Positions 36,514-49,204 of a DNA stretch of 64,000 bases are shown one piece after another. Under the pieces are notes generated by a model. It ran no database searches. It had not been told where the DNA came from and saw nothing but the letters and a program-made list of their open reading frames with translations. The translations under genes and the position numbers were made by a program. Every line of letters begins with the position of its first letter. The first letter of the stretch is position 1. The DNA comes from Paramacrobiotus metropolitanus (Eukaryota > Tardigrada > Eutardigrada > Parachela > Macrobiotidae), in contig NW_026570224.1 in assembly GCF_019649055.1 (NCBI RefSeq), forward strand, positions 2,170,001-2,234,000, given 5' to 3'.

Positions 36514-38037
36514 CGTAGTTCAGCACTTTTAAATATAAACTGTAAATTCAGAAAATTAATTATGCTTCACGCGTTGGAAAAAATCGAAAATGGTCTGTAC
36601 AAAAGTACAAAGTTGCTGCAAACGAAGGTCGAGGAAGCGTGTTCGCAGTATTACCGATTATCAGCACTTCGATGCTAAAGAAAATTAAGAATGAACAATG
36701 AATTTATATACAAAATTTAGCTGCTGCCTACGTGCATAGGCGAGGCAATCTTGGGGAGAAATTCATTAAAATGTCAGACGAACCGGAAATGAATTGGGTT
36801 AATTGAATCAGTTACCGGATAGCGAACTCTGCTGCAGTCTGTACGTAGAACCTTGAGTTCTATTGTGGATACTGGGTATTTTAGGAATTTTAGGTATTTT
36901 AGGTATTTTATTTAAAGTAATTACATCTTTAATGAAAGGAACAATAGTGGCGTATCCATACCAGTTGGTGAGACAGCCATGTTAATATTGCGGTTAATAT
37001 TTTTATTTTGGTGAAAATCTCAATTTTGAAAAAATATTTGTAATAATTGCAGCATTACACAGTACGCTTTAATAGGTTTGGTGAACAGCACAGAGCTCGA
37101 GAACGATAACATACTGTAAATACCGAATTACAAACATTGTTCGGTTTTGTCAATTTACTCTTTTCTACGATTAGATTTTTCGGCTGCAGGCTAGTACGGA
37201 TTATCGAAAGAACAGATGTCAATTTTTCAATGCAAATTTTCAGATGTAACTGTACGTAGGCCACCCATCCACAGTAAACTAACCTGATTCATATAGCACC
37301 TATTAAATATGTTCTAGCACTTCTATTTATTAGCGTAATTAATTAATTATTAGAGGAGTATACTGAGTGAATAGTCGCACATTCAGATTAAACGGACAGG
37401 CATACAACAGGCGAACACAGTCAAGAGTATTGGAGTTATTACAGTATGTGAAAAGTTTCGTATTAATATCATTGTGTAATATTATTCAGTTTGTCGATGA
37501 TTTACAAAGCAACTCACGAAGCCAGCGCTTTGCATTTTAGCACCAGTCACGAAAAACTGATTAGCAAATTTTACTGGAGCAAGGCAGTTCACCAGAACAT
37601 TCCATGGTACCAACGTGCTGTATTACCAGCCACATTATCGTATTAGCAGTTCTTGCGAATATTATTGTGCTAATTTCAACTAACCGCGACAAAATTTGTT
37701 AACAGTAAATAATTTACTTATTGTTTTTACCTAGTACGTACACCTGTAAACGTTACGTTACTGTAACTCAACTTTGAACTTCAGTGTGGATCGTTCATAA
37801 AAACTTAGGAAAGCAATCTGATAATCACGTTATCCGTCACAGGAACCAGTCGCATGATGGTTTCAGATCAGATTTCCGGAACTGCGTCAGTAAAACACCG
37901 AGCGCGGGGTTGACCTTAACAGTTATGAATGCAAGTAATTTCCGAACTTGATGAAAATGAGCATAAGACGAACTTGACTGTCATGTTCAGCATTCAAGGA
38001 AATGTTTTAGACAGTTATACAGAGGTGCTTGCTGCTA
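36514..38037. other. Intergenic interval
   Basis: AT-rich, non-coding. It includes a short tandem repeat of (A)GGTATTTTA-like units around 36875-36911. It should hold the promoter of the prepropeptide gene and the 3' UTR of the acyltransferase. Confidence 0.4.
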
Positions 38038-40989
38038 TCAGTGTTTTTCAGCAAGAAAACGCCGCAATTCAAATCTATCGACACCACCGAGAATATACGT
38101 GAAGAAACAATAGACACCAGAACCGATCACAAAGAAAATATCAGCATACAGCGACGTACTCAACAGCCATAGCCAAAATACAATCAAAGCCGTCCACACA
38201 ATCAAAGAAACCCATAACAACGGGATGGCAAATAGTTGTCGCCCCAAAAATTTGGGAGGAAATTGTCTACTTTTGTAGAACTCCGCAAGCTCCTGTTCTT
38301 TATTCGTCCAGCAATCTGATAACCATGATTCGAGGTCGGTGGTGGATGCCGGCAGCTCTTCCGCTCCATGACGCTTTATTAAGAAGTAAATAGCACTTGG
38401 TGGGCCTCGAAGAAGCATTTGAGGTTCACTTTGGATAATCTCTTTCGGATACACGATTGTAATGTCGTAAATTTCATCCAAAACATTATCTGTCAAAACA
38501 AAATGATTCAATCAGCCCACAGAGTACACTTGGATAGTGCCGGGCATTAAAACGCTATAAAAAATACCGTAAAAATCGAATAAAAAATTTATGATTATAC
38601 TGATAACATCACCGACGTCGTCCGTTTTCAGCATTTTCATCCCTTCTTACAACTCCAGATTATTTATTTCAGTAGATTTTTTCAACATGTTCCGTTTCCA
38701 TCAATTTATTTTTACATAATATGTCTGCCAACTGCCAACAATTACCCATCCAAGCACAACGAAATAAGTCGTTATAATTAGGCACACAAACAAAACGATC
38801 ATGCTGCCTTTTCAATTTAATTACTTTCGAAAACCATCCGATTGCATTACCAATTAAATACCAAATTAACGTGTGATTTGCTATACCGTTATATATTTCA
38901 GCATTGTACCATGCATTCTGTTTGCAGCTCTATTTTGTTCGTTTTGAATCTCGAAAAAATTTGGTTAATCATTCAGTTGTGACTCCAATGGACCTGCAAC
39001 ATCAGATATGCCATATTTAAAAAAAAATACAAAAATGATGCGAATGCAAAACGCATTAAATTTCCTTAGATATGCTATGCGTTTTGTCGTTAAACGCCGG
39101 CTGCGAACGCATAACCGTACAGTATTTCTATTTTATTCAGCTGGCTATTTGCGGTGTGCCAGAATAACGTAAGGCAGTATGCTGTCCACTGTTTATTTTG
39201 ATTCTAAGGAATATCCGCTATAATATCAGACACTGCTTACATTTTCTCATAAGCTCGGCAAGAAAAGTAAAGCCACGGACGCGTGGGTAAATGCAGTGGA
39301 GCAATTTCGGTCGAGCATTCGTCAAGGCGAAGGCATCGCTTCGGGTTTGAGATCGCGGATTGAAATCTGTACCTTCAGGGAAAAGGAGCATCTACACAAA
39401 TGGAAGCAATGCTAAATGTCACACCATAATCTCCAATTCTGTTTGACTTACGTTCACTTTGCGGTTGTCATGCGACACATATTCTATGGCCTTGTGAAAC
39501 AGCTCTACGGAAACAGATAACCACTTTAAAAAAGAATGACAGGAGACGCACTGGCTGGAAGGCCGACATTACCCTGATCGCTCTCCCATTTGCGATCGAT
39601 GAATAAAAAGCCGGCGCATTGCATTGACCAACCTAAAACGTCCAGAAAAATCCGATTCAATAGCGCTACTGTTGTACGCAAACGGTGCCCTTCATACCGG
39701 TTCCAGGAGCGCGTTTCAAATCCCGTTTTAGGATTATTTTGTGCCGTGGCAGTGCGTCAGGATACAAAGCTGTCCAGAGGAATAACCAATCTAGCCTGCA
39801 AAGTATCGAAGCCGTGTTTTAACGCGAACGGACCAGCGCGGTAACTGCTGCGATTAAGCATATGTTGATGCAAACCAATTACTTCTACGACCTAACTCTC
39901 TGCAGGACAGGTACTCCAGTGTGGGGACAGTAAAGAAAGTACTTACGTAATGAAATTATCATTAGAGTATTTGCAGTAAAAATTTAAAACAAGAACTAAC
40001 CCACCATAAACCCGTAATCGAGAAAACTATGCGTTATCATCACAAATAGTTGCCGGTGTGTATTTAATTCCGAAATGGGTGTTTGCACTTAGCAGCGTTC
40101 AAAGCTGCAAACGCACAACTACGAGGTATTTGCACTAGAATACTTTATTGATTTAGCTAATACTGTAGAAGGAAAGGTAGTGACTGTGAATCTGACTGGC
40201 ATAACAAGTGCCAGAAAATTATACCAAAATCGTAAGTCAATGCAGACACCAGCAATCAAAGTTACAAACCTAGTTCGGTGATTCATAATTATGAGAGAAT
40301 TTTTCTCCGGGTCGATTTCATCCCCGAATATACGGATGTCAACACGGCAGAGAATGTGCAGCAAAGCCTACGAAATAAAGAAAATTTTTCTGCATGCATG
40401 TAACTGAATACATAATATCTGAACACATACCAACCAAAATCAATTCCAACAAATTGTAACTCTAAATTTCAAGCAGGGTTAAACTGTATAGAACATCAAG
40501 CGACGTGCGTACTTCCTCAGAATCGAGAATACGATAATGACAAAGAATTATTAATAATACTACAATACGATTACTGCGGTACTACTACCAGTGTAATTAC
40601 CTGTATAATAGCTACTACTGTTTATGTGCGCTCACGTTGCGCGAAATTATAACAAACCCTGCCCACCGTATCTAACCCGGGCGGTGAACTAAGTGAGTAC
40701 TTTCAACTCATCCTTATAAAAAATTCAGATTGTACACACGCATAATATTACCAATTAAATAAGATTCAAAAATATGGAACGTACTACGCAAGTCAAGACT
40801 TACCACAGGATACGATTCCCACAAAGCGATAATGTGGTCTCCCAACCATCGAAACAGGCGCCGGTTGACGTAAAGAAGAGGCAAGGTAGGGAACAGCACG
40901 AACACACTTCCAAGCGCGCTGCTGAGGAACATCAGTAAGCAGAATAAAACGCCACGGATACCTCGCAGGACCGATATTAACCGGGACAT
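38038..40989 (-). CDS. LCLAT1: Lysocardiolipin acyltransferase-like (LCLAT1/ALCAT1)
   Basis: This ER/mitochondria-associated-membrane acyltransferase of the PlsC family remodels cardiolipin and phosphatidylinositol acyl chains. Exons: 40989-40804, 40367-40270, 39795-39698, 39632 to about 39574, 39523-39452, 39391-39241 and 38489-38038, about 371 aa. The N-terminal helix is GVLFCLLMFLSSALGSVFVL. Catalytic motif I NHRTRLDW (HX4D) spans exons 2 and 3. GTGWSMQCAGFLFIDRKWES is the family block between motifs I and III. Motif III is LLFPEGTDFNPRS. The C terminus has two hydrophobic segments around LLWVSLIVWTALIVFWLWLL and IFFVIGSGVYCFFTYILGG, as in LCLAT1. The exon 4/5 junction keeps the frame only if the intron begins GGTAATG; with the obvious GT site it is 1 nt out. 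That intron would be only about 50 nt. Confidence 0.9.
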
Positions 40990-42404
40990 GTTTTCAGCTG
41001 TGACGCAAGGCTGGATTCCGACGATGTAAAGAGCTGCTCCCGATCAAGGAACTGAATCTGTACTCCACAACCACGCTCACATTTCGGGAAGTGATTACAG
41101 CACAGCACCCTCTGCTTCTTACAAGCGTTCAAGGTAATGGAGTCCAGTCGTGCAACTATAAAGCACGCATGCTTTTAACGAAATTACAAACTGTTACAAA
41201 CGCGCTGGCAGACTGCGAAGAAAAAACAGAACTTCCACACTTCTAGCACGTACTCGAATCTTGGTAAATCTTACTAACACTTGTCGCTCCCGTGCACGAA
41301 CGTCCTGCAAATAAATTGTCCCGAATCCTCAGATTAACTTTTAAAATATGTAAAATTTAACCGAGTCGGTCAAAACACATGCGGCTTCCACTGCCATTCA
41401 GCCATTAGAGTGCGGAGGAAAGTTCAAAGACAAATTCGAAAACTGACAAACAGCATGGGGTTTCGATTTTGTATGCTGTTAAGTAACTAACTGTCTCCCG
41501 TGTGCGATGGCACAGACTGTCTCACAGAAAAGCGGTCTCGTGGTTCTTGTTGCGTTGCTTCACAGCCCCTCCCAGTTTAAATTTCTTTCTCCAGATTCCC
41601 AGCCGGATTCGAAGAACTGAGTATATAAACAAGTATTCTGTTAATCTGCACTTGTAGAAATGTATTAAAATAATGGCGGTGCGTGTAGGGCCGTAACGCA
41701 AGTAAAGGCATACTTGGTGACTGTATCGATTCAGGCCTTGAAATCCCAAGGTAATAGTTCCTTGGAATTTTAAGGTCGTCACCTGTGGACCTGTAGCTGC
41801 AGTACAGTATGTATTGTAAATTTTTGTCACTGCAATACGCACAATACATTCAAAACTGGTTTTTCGATCACAGTGCCGGTAACGTTTACGTGACATAGAT
41901 TTTAGCCGGTATCGTGTAATCAACAGTTTATATCACAGAAATTTTTTAATTTAGGCAAACATTTAGAGTAGATACCAGATAAATTTGATGAACCACGTAG
42001 AATTTAGTGCAAATGAATGCCAAAGAATTTTTTGAAGTTGGAATACCATAGGCCCTAGGGATAAGACATGTAGACGCTCGCTCGGGAACCCTAGGAGGCT
42101 AGGAGTGGCAGTATTCAATGACTTACAGGTACAGTGCATGGGCAACAGCTTGTACGAGGTACAACTTTGTATTTGTACATTATATAAATATTCTTTTAAT
42201 TAATTCGTGGGGAACATCCACGAGACCAGTAATACCAGTTTCCGGCATAACATTATCGGTTCTAGCCAAAAAATCAAACGGCTCTATTCTTGAAGACATC
42301 AACGTTAACGCTGTTGAAAATATTAAAATACTCAAAAGAGATCAAACGAACAAAACTATCTACAGCACGCAAAATAACCATTACAAAAACCTGCAGTCAA
42401 TGTA
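40990..42404. other. Intergenic interval
   Basis: This stretch lies between the acyltransferase start and the convertase stop, both minus-strand. Open frames here (for example around 41522-41923 on -) have no recognisable features. I see no repeat or RNA gene. Confidence 0.4.
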
Positions 42405-45400
42405 TCATAGACTCTTTAGTATAAGAAAGAGCCCTAATATCACAGAAAGTAACCAAGAAAACCCCACCCTTGCTACCGCTCCCACACTGGAATGTTCCGC
42501 CATGACTAGTTCTTTCGTCCAACGCTGATGCGTATCAAAAGCATCTCCCGGAGCCGGGACACTCTGGCGACTGACGATGTACGGCTTCTCTGTGCCGTAG
42601 AGGACCAGTGTGAAAGATTTGAGCACCGTAGGCACCGCGGCGATGGACGATCCAAACTGCCCGTAGCGGATCGTCAGATCGTTGAGGTATTCAATGTGCA
42701 GTCGCCATGTCCCGCGCGGATCCTCATCCCACAACTGGACGCTGGTGAAGGCCCAGTTGGTGAAGCCGGCACGACTAGCGTCCAAGGAGCGGCGCGGAAG
42801 GAGAATACTCGTCGTGTTCATGGGCGAGGTGAGGGTGACGCGGATGTTGCCGCGCCGGGCGGCTTGAATGGTCAGCACAGCCTGGACATGCTCCAGCCGA
42901 CCGATGATGTTGCCGGAATCGGCGCATCCATCGGTGTACAGCTCAGTAAGGATTTCGTTATTTATTGCCACACTAAAAAAGTGCGTTTTCTGCGTTTTCT
43001 GCGCATGAATTACATCAAAGCTTCGTAAAGTGCAAATGGTGGTATTTTTTTGAAAAATTTACTGTGCAATAGTATAACACGTAAAGTCGTACTAAAATGA
43101 CCATCTAAAAATTGTTACTCCGCCACTACCTGCATCACTGCTAATTTTGAGCCACTGTATTAGTTGTGCTAACGTAATTCATAAAATGTGGAAAAAGTTT
43201 GCACCATATTATGCTTTATTACAAACTTATTATAAAATTACAATAAAACAAAAATTAACGCTTCTTGAGCTCCTTCACGATCGAGAGTTGCCGCGCGCGG
43301 ATGCCGCGGAGCAGTTTTAATTGGCCAGCCGACAACGATAGTGCACTGTACACAGCTGTTGTACGACGCAGACACGCCGGGTATCCCTATACGTACTTAG
43401 TTTACTGACACCCAGGTTATGGGTATGGAAAATCGGGAGCAAAAAGGCAAAACACAAAAAAAGAGCACGCGCGTCCGCTGCGATTGAAAGTGGGTGGGTG
43501 GGTGAAAGGGTTGAAATTATTCTTGATTGTCAAAGTGCGTAGACGTGGCTACGCCCGGGAGCGTGCTGAAATATGCAACCAGGGCACCCACAGGAATCCT
43601 CCTGAATAATAATAAAGATAATAACCCGGTATATACTATATACAAAGTAAGTACGTCCAAACAATAGTCGCCAAGGTAGGACGTAAGTTCGCTCTTCGTT
43701 AATGATAGTGAAATCAATGTTATGTTAATAAATTAGTAGAAGTACACTTCTTTGTTATTTATTTTTAATTTATTAGCTGGGCGGTAAATGGCATGCGGGC
43801 TTTGATATTCGATGTAGCACAAAAGCTAATGCTTAGAACTAGGAAAATTCGTGAATGTTTAGTGTTGAAAAGCTAATGGAAAGTCTGTGATACACGTACT
43901 GAAAATCCATCTGCTCTATCAATCTGACATGAATATCTATAGTAAAATTTTATAATAAGCGATTAATCACCATGTATTTATGCATTATTAACGAAAAGTT
44001 GATCACCTGACCATGGAAGGTGCAACTGTGGACCCGCTAGAGGTGTAGTACTGTACAAACAATTAGACACGTTAACGGTTAATATGGTGTTTCTGTTTAT
44101 TATGAAAATAGCATAACAAGTAGCGGTACTGTTTATATAATGGTAAGGCTGATTTCACGGCTACCGCGCACTTACTGAGGTGTTGAATCATTTTGCGTCC
44201 GACACACATGCTGAGGAGCGGAAGTCGTCCATGAAGCGGCGAGCTCAACAAGCTTGTCGGCGTCCAGTAGACCATAACCGAATTTATTGCTCACTATAAC
44301 CAACAATTACAATCTCTTTAGGTGGGCAGCTATGCAAAGCACTAGAAAAATACTAGCGGAGTAGCGAATGACCTGTCAAGAAATCCTTGAACTGTTTGTT
44401 TAAGATTTGCTGTTGTGAAACGGCGTTGGTTGCGTATAATAATATGTGATCGCATTATCAGAAGTAAATGTGTTTGTTAAATTTACAAAAGAAATTTTTT
44501 GAACAAAGTATGTTAAAAGGATTGAAACTGTATGTGGGCAAGGAAGAATCGTGTCGACGACAATAAACGTAAATAAAAGAGATCTTTTCAAATGTATATG
44601 CCACATGCTTATGATACGCTGTTTAATCACGTTTTTCAATGGGTGCAGAATAAAATTCAAACAGCTCATTCCGCATTTCCGTTTGCATTTGATTAAGCTA
44701 ACCAATCTAGCGTAGCCGAAAAACTGATCCTACACTAAATCAATATTAGTTGACGGCGTCGAATACTCTAGTTTCAGCCAAAAAACTATTGATCTCGTTT
44801 CATGAACGGCGATCGTGATTGTATACTTACGGAAATTTAATACAGACCAGTTAGTCCAATTCCGATGGTCAGCACGTTAAGGGAAATGATCGTCTACATG
44901 CCGTGCTTCGGTGCGTGGCCGCCTAATGATTGTCGAATTTAATTACCTTGTCTATTAGCTCCGTTAACGATCCAGTCATCCAGTAACGGCTTGGGATTGG
45001 ACGAGCGCACCATTAAGTGCTGCATATCGCGCCATGTTAATTTGGGATTGGCTTCTAAGGCCAGCGCAATGATCCCCGCCGCTAGCGGCGCGGAAGCCGA
45101 CGTGCCGGTATGCTGGTTGGTGCACGCACGCCGCTGGTTGCCCGGTGTGTCCAGATCGGTGGTCACGACGGCCGGCTGCCAGGAATTTCCGCTGCTGTAC
45201 GTCGTGGTCAGGGTCGACGGGCACTCTTCTAAATACCATGGTTTGGAACCATCTTGTGCTGCACTGCTGACACTGATGGTATACAGGCTGTTAGCGTAAC
45301 CGTCGCAACTGCAGCTGTCATCGTTTTTCCCGCCGTTTCCCGAAGCCCAGACGTAAATGGAGCCATAACCTTGCCGACCCTGTTAAAAGCGAACTTTATC

Positions 45401-48400
45401 GAATTAGGTCGAATATGTGATATAACACTTTACACGAACTATCGATTATGTAGTTGGCTTTTCTTGTTGGCGTGCGATGTTGTTAACCTGAGCAAGAGAT
45501 CAATGTCTGTTTACACGTTTGAAACCAAAATGCAACACCGGTACCTCATGTTGACATGTTACATTAAGTAACGGAGAAAAATTTACGAAGCGAAAAAATT
45601 GTAATTTTCGATAAAACTAACTAAATTTGCAAAGTTTAATTATTAGGATGCTTTATGCTTACTGCACGACCGATTGCTTCAAAATACGGATTTTACAACT
45701 GGATTATTAATGTCCAGGTACTTTGTAGTCGCTAAAATAACAATTACCTAACGGGCAAGAAATGATACAGTACTTCGCCGCTTACGTATTTTATGCCATT
45801 CTCAAACGCTTGTCTTGCCAGCGGTCCAGGACCATCAACGGTCTGGCCATCGTCATCTAAAGAAAATAATCAACAATAATTTGCATTTTTCCGAGGTCTT
45901 GTGATGATGATGGACCCACTATCAGCAGAGATTAAAACATACCGGGTCCCCAACTAGCGCTGTAAGTGTGTACATGCTGCGGGTTCACGCTGAGGGCGGT
46001 TGCTTCGACATGATCGGTTACCTCGCCGTCAAGCATTCTGACACCTACGAATTTGCGTCGTGAATAAAAAATTCGATATTCGATGTTAAACACTCCACAC
46101 AAATATGATCAATCACTAGATATTGCTCGCGTAATTTGTACCTCCAATACTGGCGTTGAATGCCACGCCAACTCCGCAAATATTGTTTCCGGCTACTGCT
46201 GCAATTTCGCCGGCACACCTTGTACCTAACGATTTGGTAAAATGTGCATTTTCATGGTATCCGAAACCAGAATCCTGATAAATTTATGGTGCTGACTGGT
46301 GAGTCCAAATAATATAAACACAAATTATGCAAAACTTGCAACGTGAAATGCACTCCATCATTATTATCTATACAGACTACAGTGTATATTGGTAAGCTCT
46401 CAACATACACACAGATACTCGAAATACACCAAATTGTACTGTATCGTTATTTACATGCGTTAAAGTGCTTAACACAAATAAATAAAACTTTACGCTCATG
46501 GCATACTCTAGGTTATACTGTATGTAGGTATCAGTGAAACTACCTTACCATGCTTGTTGTTGCCATCATCCGTCGGTGTGGGGTCGAAACTGCGCCCGTT
46601 AATGTCCAAACTGGCCAGCTGGTCCTATATAAAAAAATCGTACATTAGTGTAAACTAATGTAAGTACTTAATATCTAGGTCTGCATTAAACTTTGTAAAT
46701 TTATTTCTGAATTGCAAAAAAACAGAAATTTGTAATGTTTTATTGCCTAAGTGAAACAACTTATCACTGTATATGAAAGAAAATGAATTAATGATTCTTA
46801 CGTAATTCGGTCTGAGATCTGGATGACGCCATTGCAGTCCATCATCTAATATGCTGATAGAGATTCCTTTCCCAGACAGTCCGCGCTTCCATGCTTTCTC
46901 GACATTCATATCAAATCCTGCTCGCCCCCCTTTGCGCTGCAATCATTGGTAATTTAAAACGGATGCTAGAATTATAATCAAAGCAATGGTCCTGTGTAAA
47001 TATTTAAAGAAGCCGAAAAACCAGCTGCTTATACATTTACATCTGTTTCACAAAAATCCCGCTCACAACCTAAAAGTTGACGATGTGGCCCAACGGATCA
47101 ATATATTCTATAGTGTGCTCAATATGAATGCGTATTTTACAGATCGATTACAAATTTACAGAATGTTTTATATTTCCAAGCTTTTTTTTTTTTCCAAGCT
47201 TCTTGTACAGATACTCTGTAGGAGCTTTTTTTGAAAGTGTGATTAATGTCTCTGAAGTTATTTATGCCTGTCTGGTTAATTAACGTTGATTTTTTTATGG
47301 AAGAAACGACACTTTTTATAGGTAAACCGTAACAACATACCGTTAAATTCTGGCGTGAAAAAAACGCAGGTAGCAGCGCTTTCAGCATGAATTTTGATTT
47401 ATAGCGATATGCATCGTTACAATGCGTACATACGTGAGCGTGATTAGGCAAGTTTTGTATCATGTCAAAATCATTCCACTTGTCAAAAAACATGTTCGCA
47501 AAAATGCACGGTAACTTATTATATGGGTGGATACTTTGCAAGACTTTCACGAAAACGGTCACCATTTCATTCATTATCTGAGCGTTTTCTTGGCAAGATT
47601 TTACAACACGTTGTATAACGCAGGTGCTAACGCATTCAATCAGGATAAATTTTTTTAACATGAACGCGCGTCCACGTATCCCTTGGGGGCAGCTCGCTGT
47701 ACCTAGCTCGCACTGCACACGCCAATTTACAATTCTTTTCAAGATCACAATCACCGCTGCTGCGGTTTGCGTAGTGAACCGGACAATCTGAAGTCGTGGA
47801 CAATGTCACTTTCTACGCGAACTGTCTTGCAACAGACGCTGTCAGAAAATAAATTATTACTTTACTGCTCCATACACACACACACTACACGTTATAGTAC
47901 GCCCTATTAAAGTACCGGTAACATGGATGTGAACGATACAATAAGAATTTTATTAATGAATGTGGTGTTTGTACTTTGTACACTTTAGCGTAGTTAATTT
48001 TACAAACTAAAAAATTACTGCAATACTAATCAAGCAGATTAACGCAAAAAAACCCTAGTGCTTTGTGGAAAAATAGCAGCACACCGCATTGTCACAAGAA
48101 AAGTAAAGTTTAACACAAAAATATTATCATGTGTGTAACCGACATACTACTATTTGACTAATCCTGATCAGGCTTCGTAACTCGTTAGAGTAATACTAGT
48201 AAATAGCACCATGTTTACTCTCACGAAGATAACTGTGTGAGTCGAGTTTTCTTAATCTTAACGAAATCTGACGAGGCATACGCACTCACCAAATACCACT
48301 GTTGAGTATAAAACGGATCCTGCCACTGACCCATCTGGAGATTTTCTGATGGATGCTCCTCTGATTGTAGGTCTCGTTTGACTCGTTTTTTGACTTCTTG

Positions 48401-49204
48401 CCGAGCGCTCCACTGTACCTGTTAATTATGTGAAAATCCAGCTAAGCGTCACAAGGTGATATCTGCCTGATTACGATGTGTAATTTTAAAAGTACTGTTT
48501 TAAGAAAATAAAACTCTATAGGACGCCGCTTGAGCGGCAAATAGTAAACTACATACAGTACTCGTACCTATATGCACTTCAGTGACTTCGTCATTTCTTA
48601 CCATTCATTCACTAATATGATTTATATTATAATAAACTTGAAACAGCAACACTTTTTAAACAAATTTTGTATGGACTATGCAGAAACACTAGAACAAAGT
48701 CCGCAGCAGACATATTTATTCCCCTGGACAGTGTTTTCTAACTTCACTAGCGATACTAGGAATACTAACGCCGAACGATGTGGGAAAAATCTATAAATAG
48801 TTGCTGTTGTGTTAATATTATATTTATATTAGTTACTCTTACTTGTGATTCTCGTTCCAGTTTTGCAAAGGCATTATCGGTAGATCTTTTGTGAATACGG
48901 TTCGGAAATTCTAGCAGGTAGTAATCCTCAAGTGACCCCACCTAATCACAATAAAAGATGAAAAGATCCGGGAAAGCGGCACATACGGGGTCGCAGAACA
49001 GAATGCCGGCTGCTGCTCGCTGACCTGTCCGACGTAGTTTAGCGCATGTGTGGCTGCCAAATTCCTCGCAGTATCCGAACCGCCTTCTACGCGCACAACA
49101 ATTTGATGATTATAATTTGGCGGATATTGCGAGAACACACAATTTGTTAATGTGATAATTGCTGCCACAAGGTAATACACCTTGGCAACAACCGCAAGAA
49201 ACAT
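42405..49204 (-). CDS. Furin-type subtilisin proprotein convertase
   Basis: This serine endoprotease cuts secretory precursors after dibasic sites. Eleven exons join in frame to 664 aa: 49204-49025, 48941-48843, 48418-48290, 46936-46802, 46624-46549, 46225-46142, 46044-45943, 45856-45786, 45379-44947, 44293-44176 and 42972-42405. A signal peptide (about 1-26) and prodomain end at KKRVKR (103-108). The catalytic triad is complete: Asp167 ([14 protein letters not shown]), His206 ([13 protein letters not shown]) and Ser386 ([13 protein letters not shown]), with oxyanion Asn307 (VWASGNGG). The P domain runs [12 protein letters not shown] to [18 protein letters not shown] and ends LVLYGTEKP. The RRGD-type motif of furin/PC P domains is RRGNI here. 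No Cys-rich repeats follow; a hydrophobic C terminus ([18 protein letters not shown]) ends the protein. The 1.35-kb intron 3 carries an unexplained ORF. Furin versus another PC class is unresolved. Confidence 0.93.
47137..47754 (-). other. Unexplained long ORF inside convertase intron
   Basis: This is a 205-codon open frame in the intron between convertase exons 3 and 4, same strand. The first ATG begins [20 protein letters not shown]. Further in are [20 protein letters not shown] and [17 protein letters not shown] good donor (ACG/GTATGT) follows FFSRQNLT. I recognise no family. It may be a nested gene exon, a decayed element or a chance frame in sequence that is otherwise AT-rich and stop-prone. 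Confidence 0.25.

Noticed and set aside
42528-43028. 166-codon + frame opposite the convertase P domain
   Set aside because: It is an antisense shadow of a GC-richer coding exon.
43490-43504. GTGG/GGGT simple repeat as a G-quadruplex or regulatory site
   Set aside because: Too short and isolated to support any claim.
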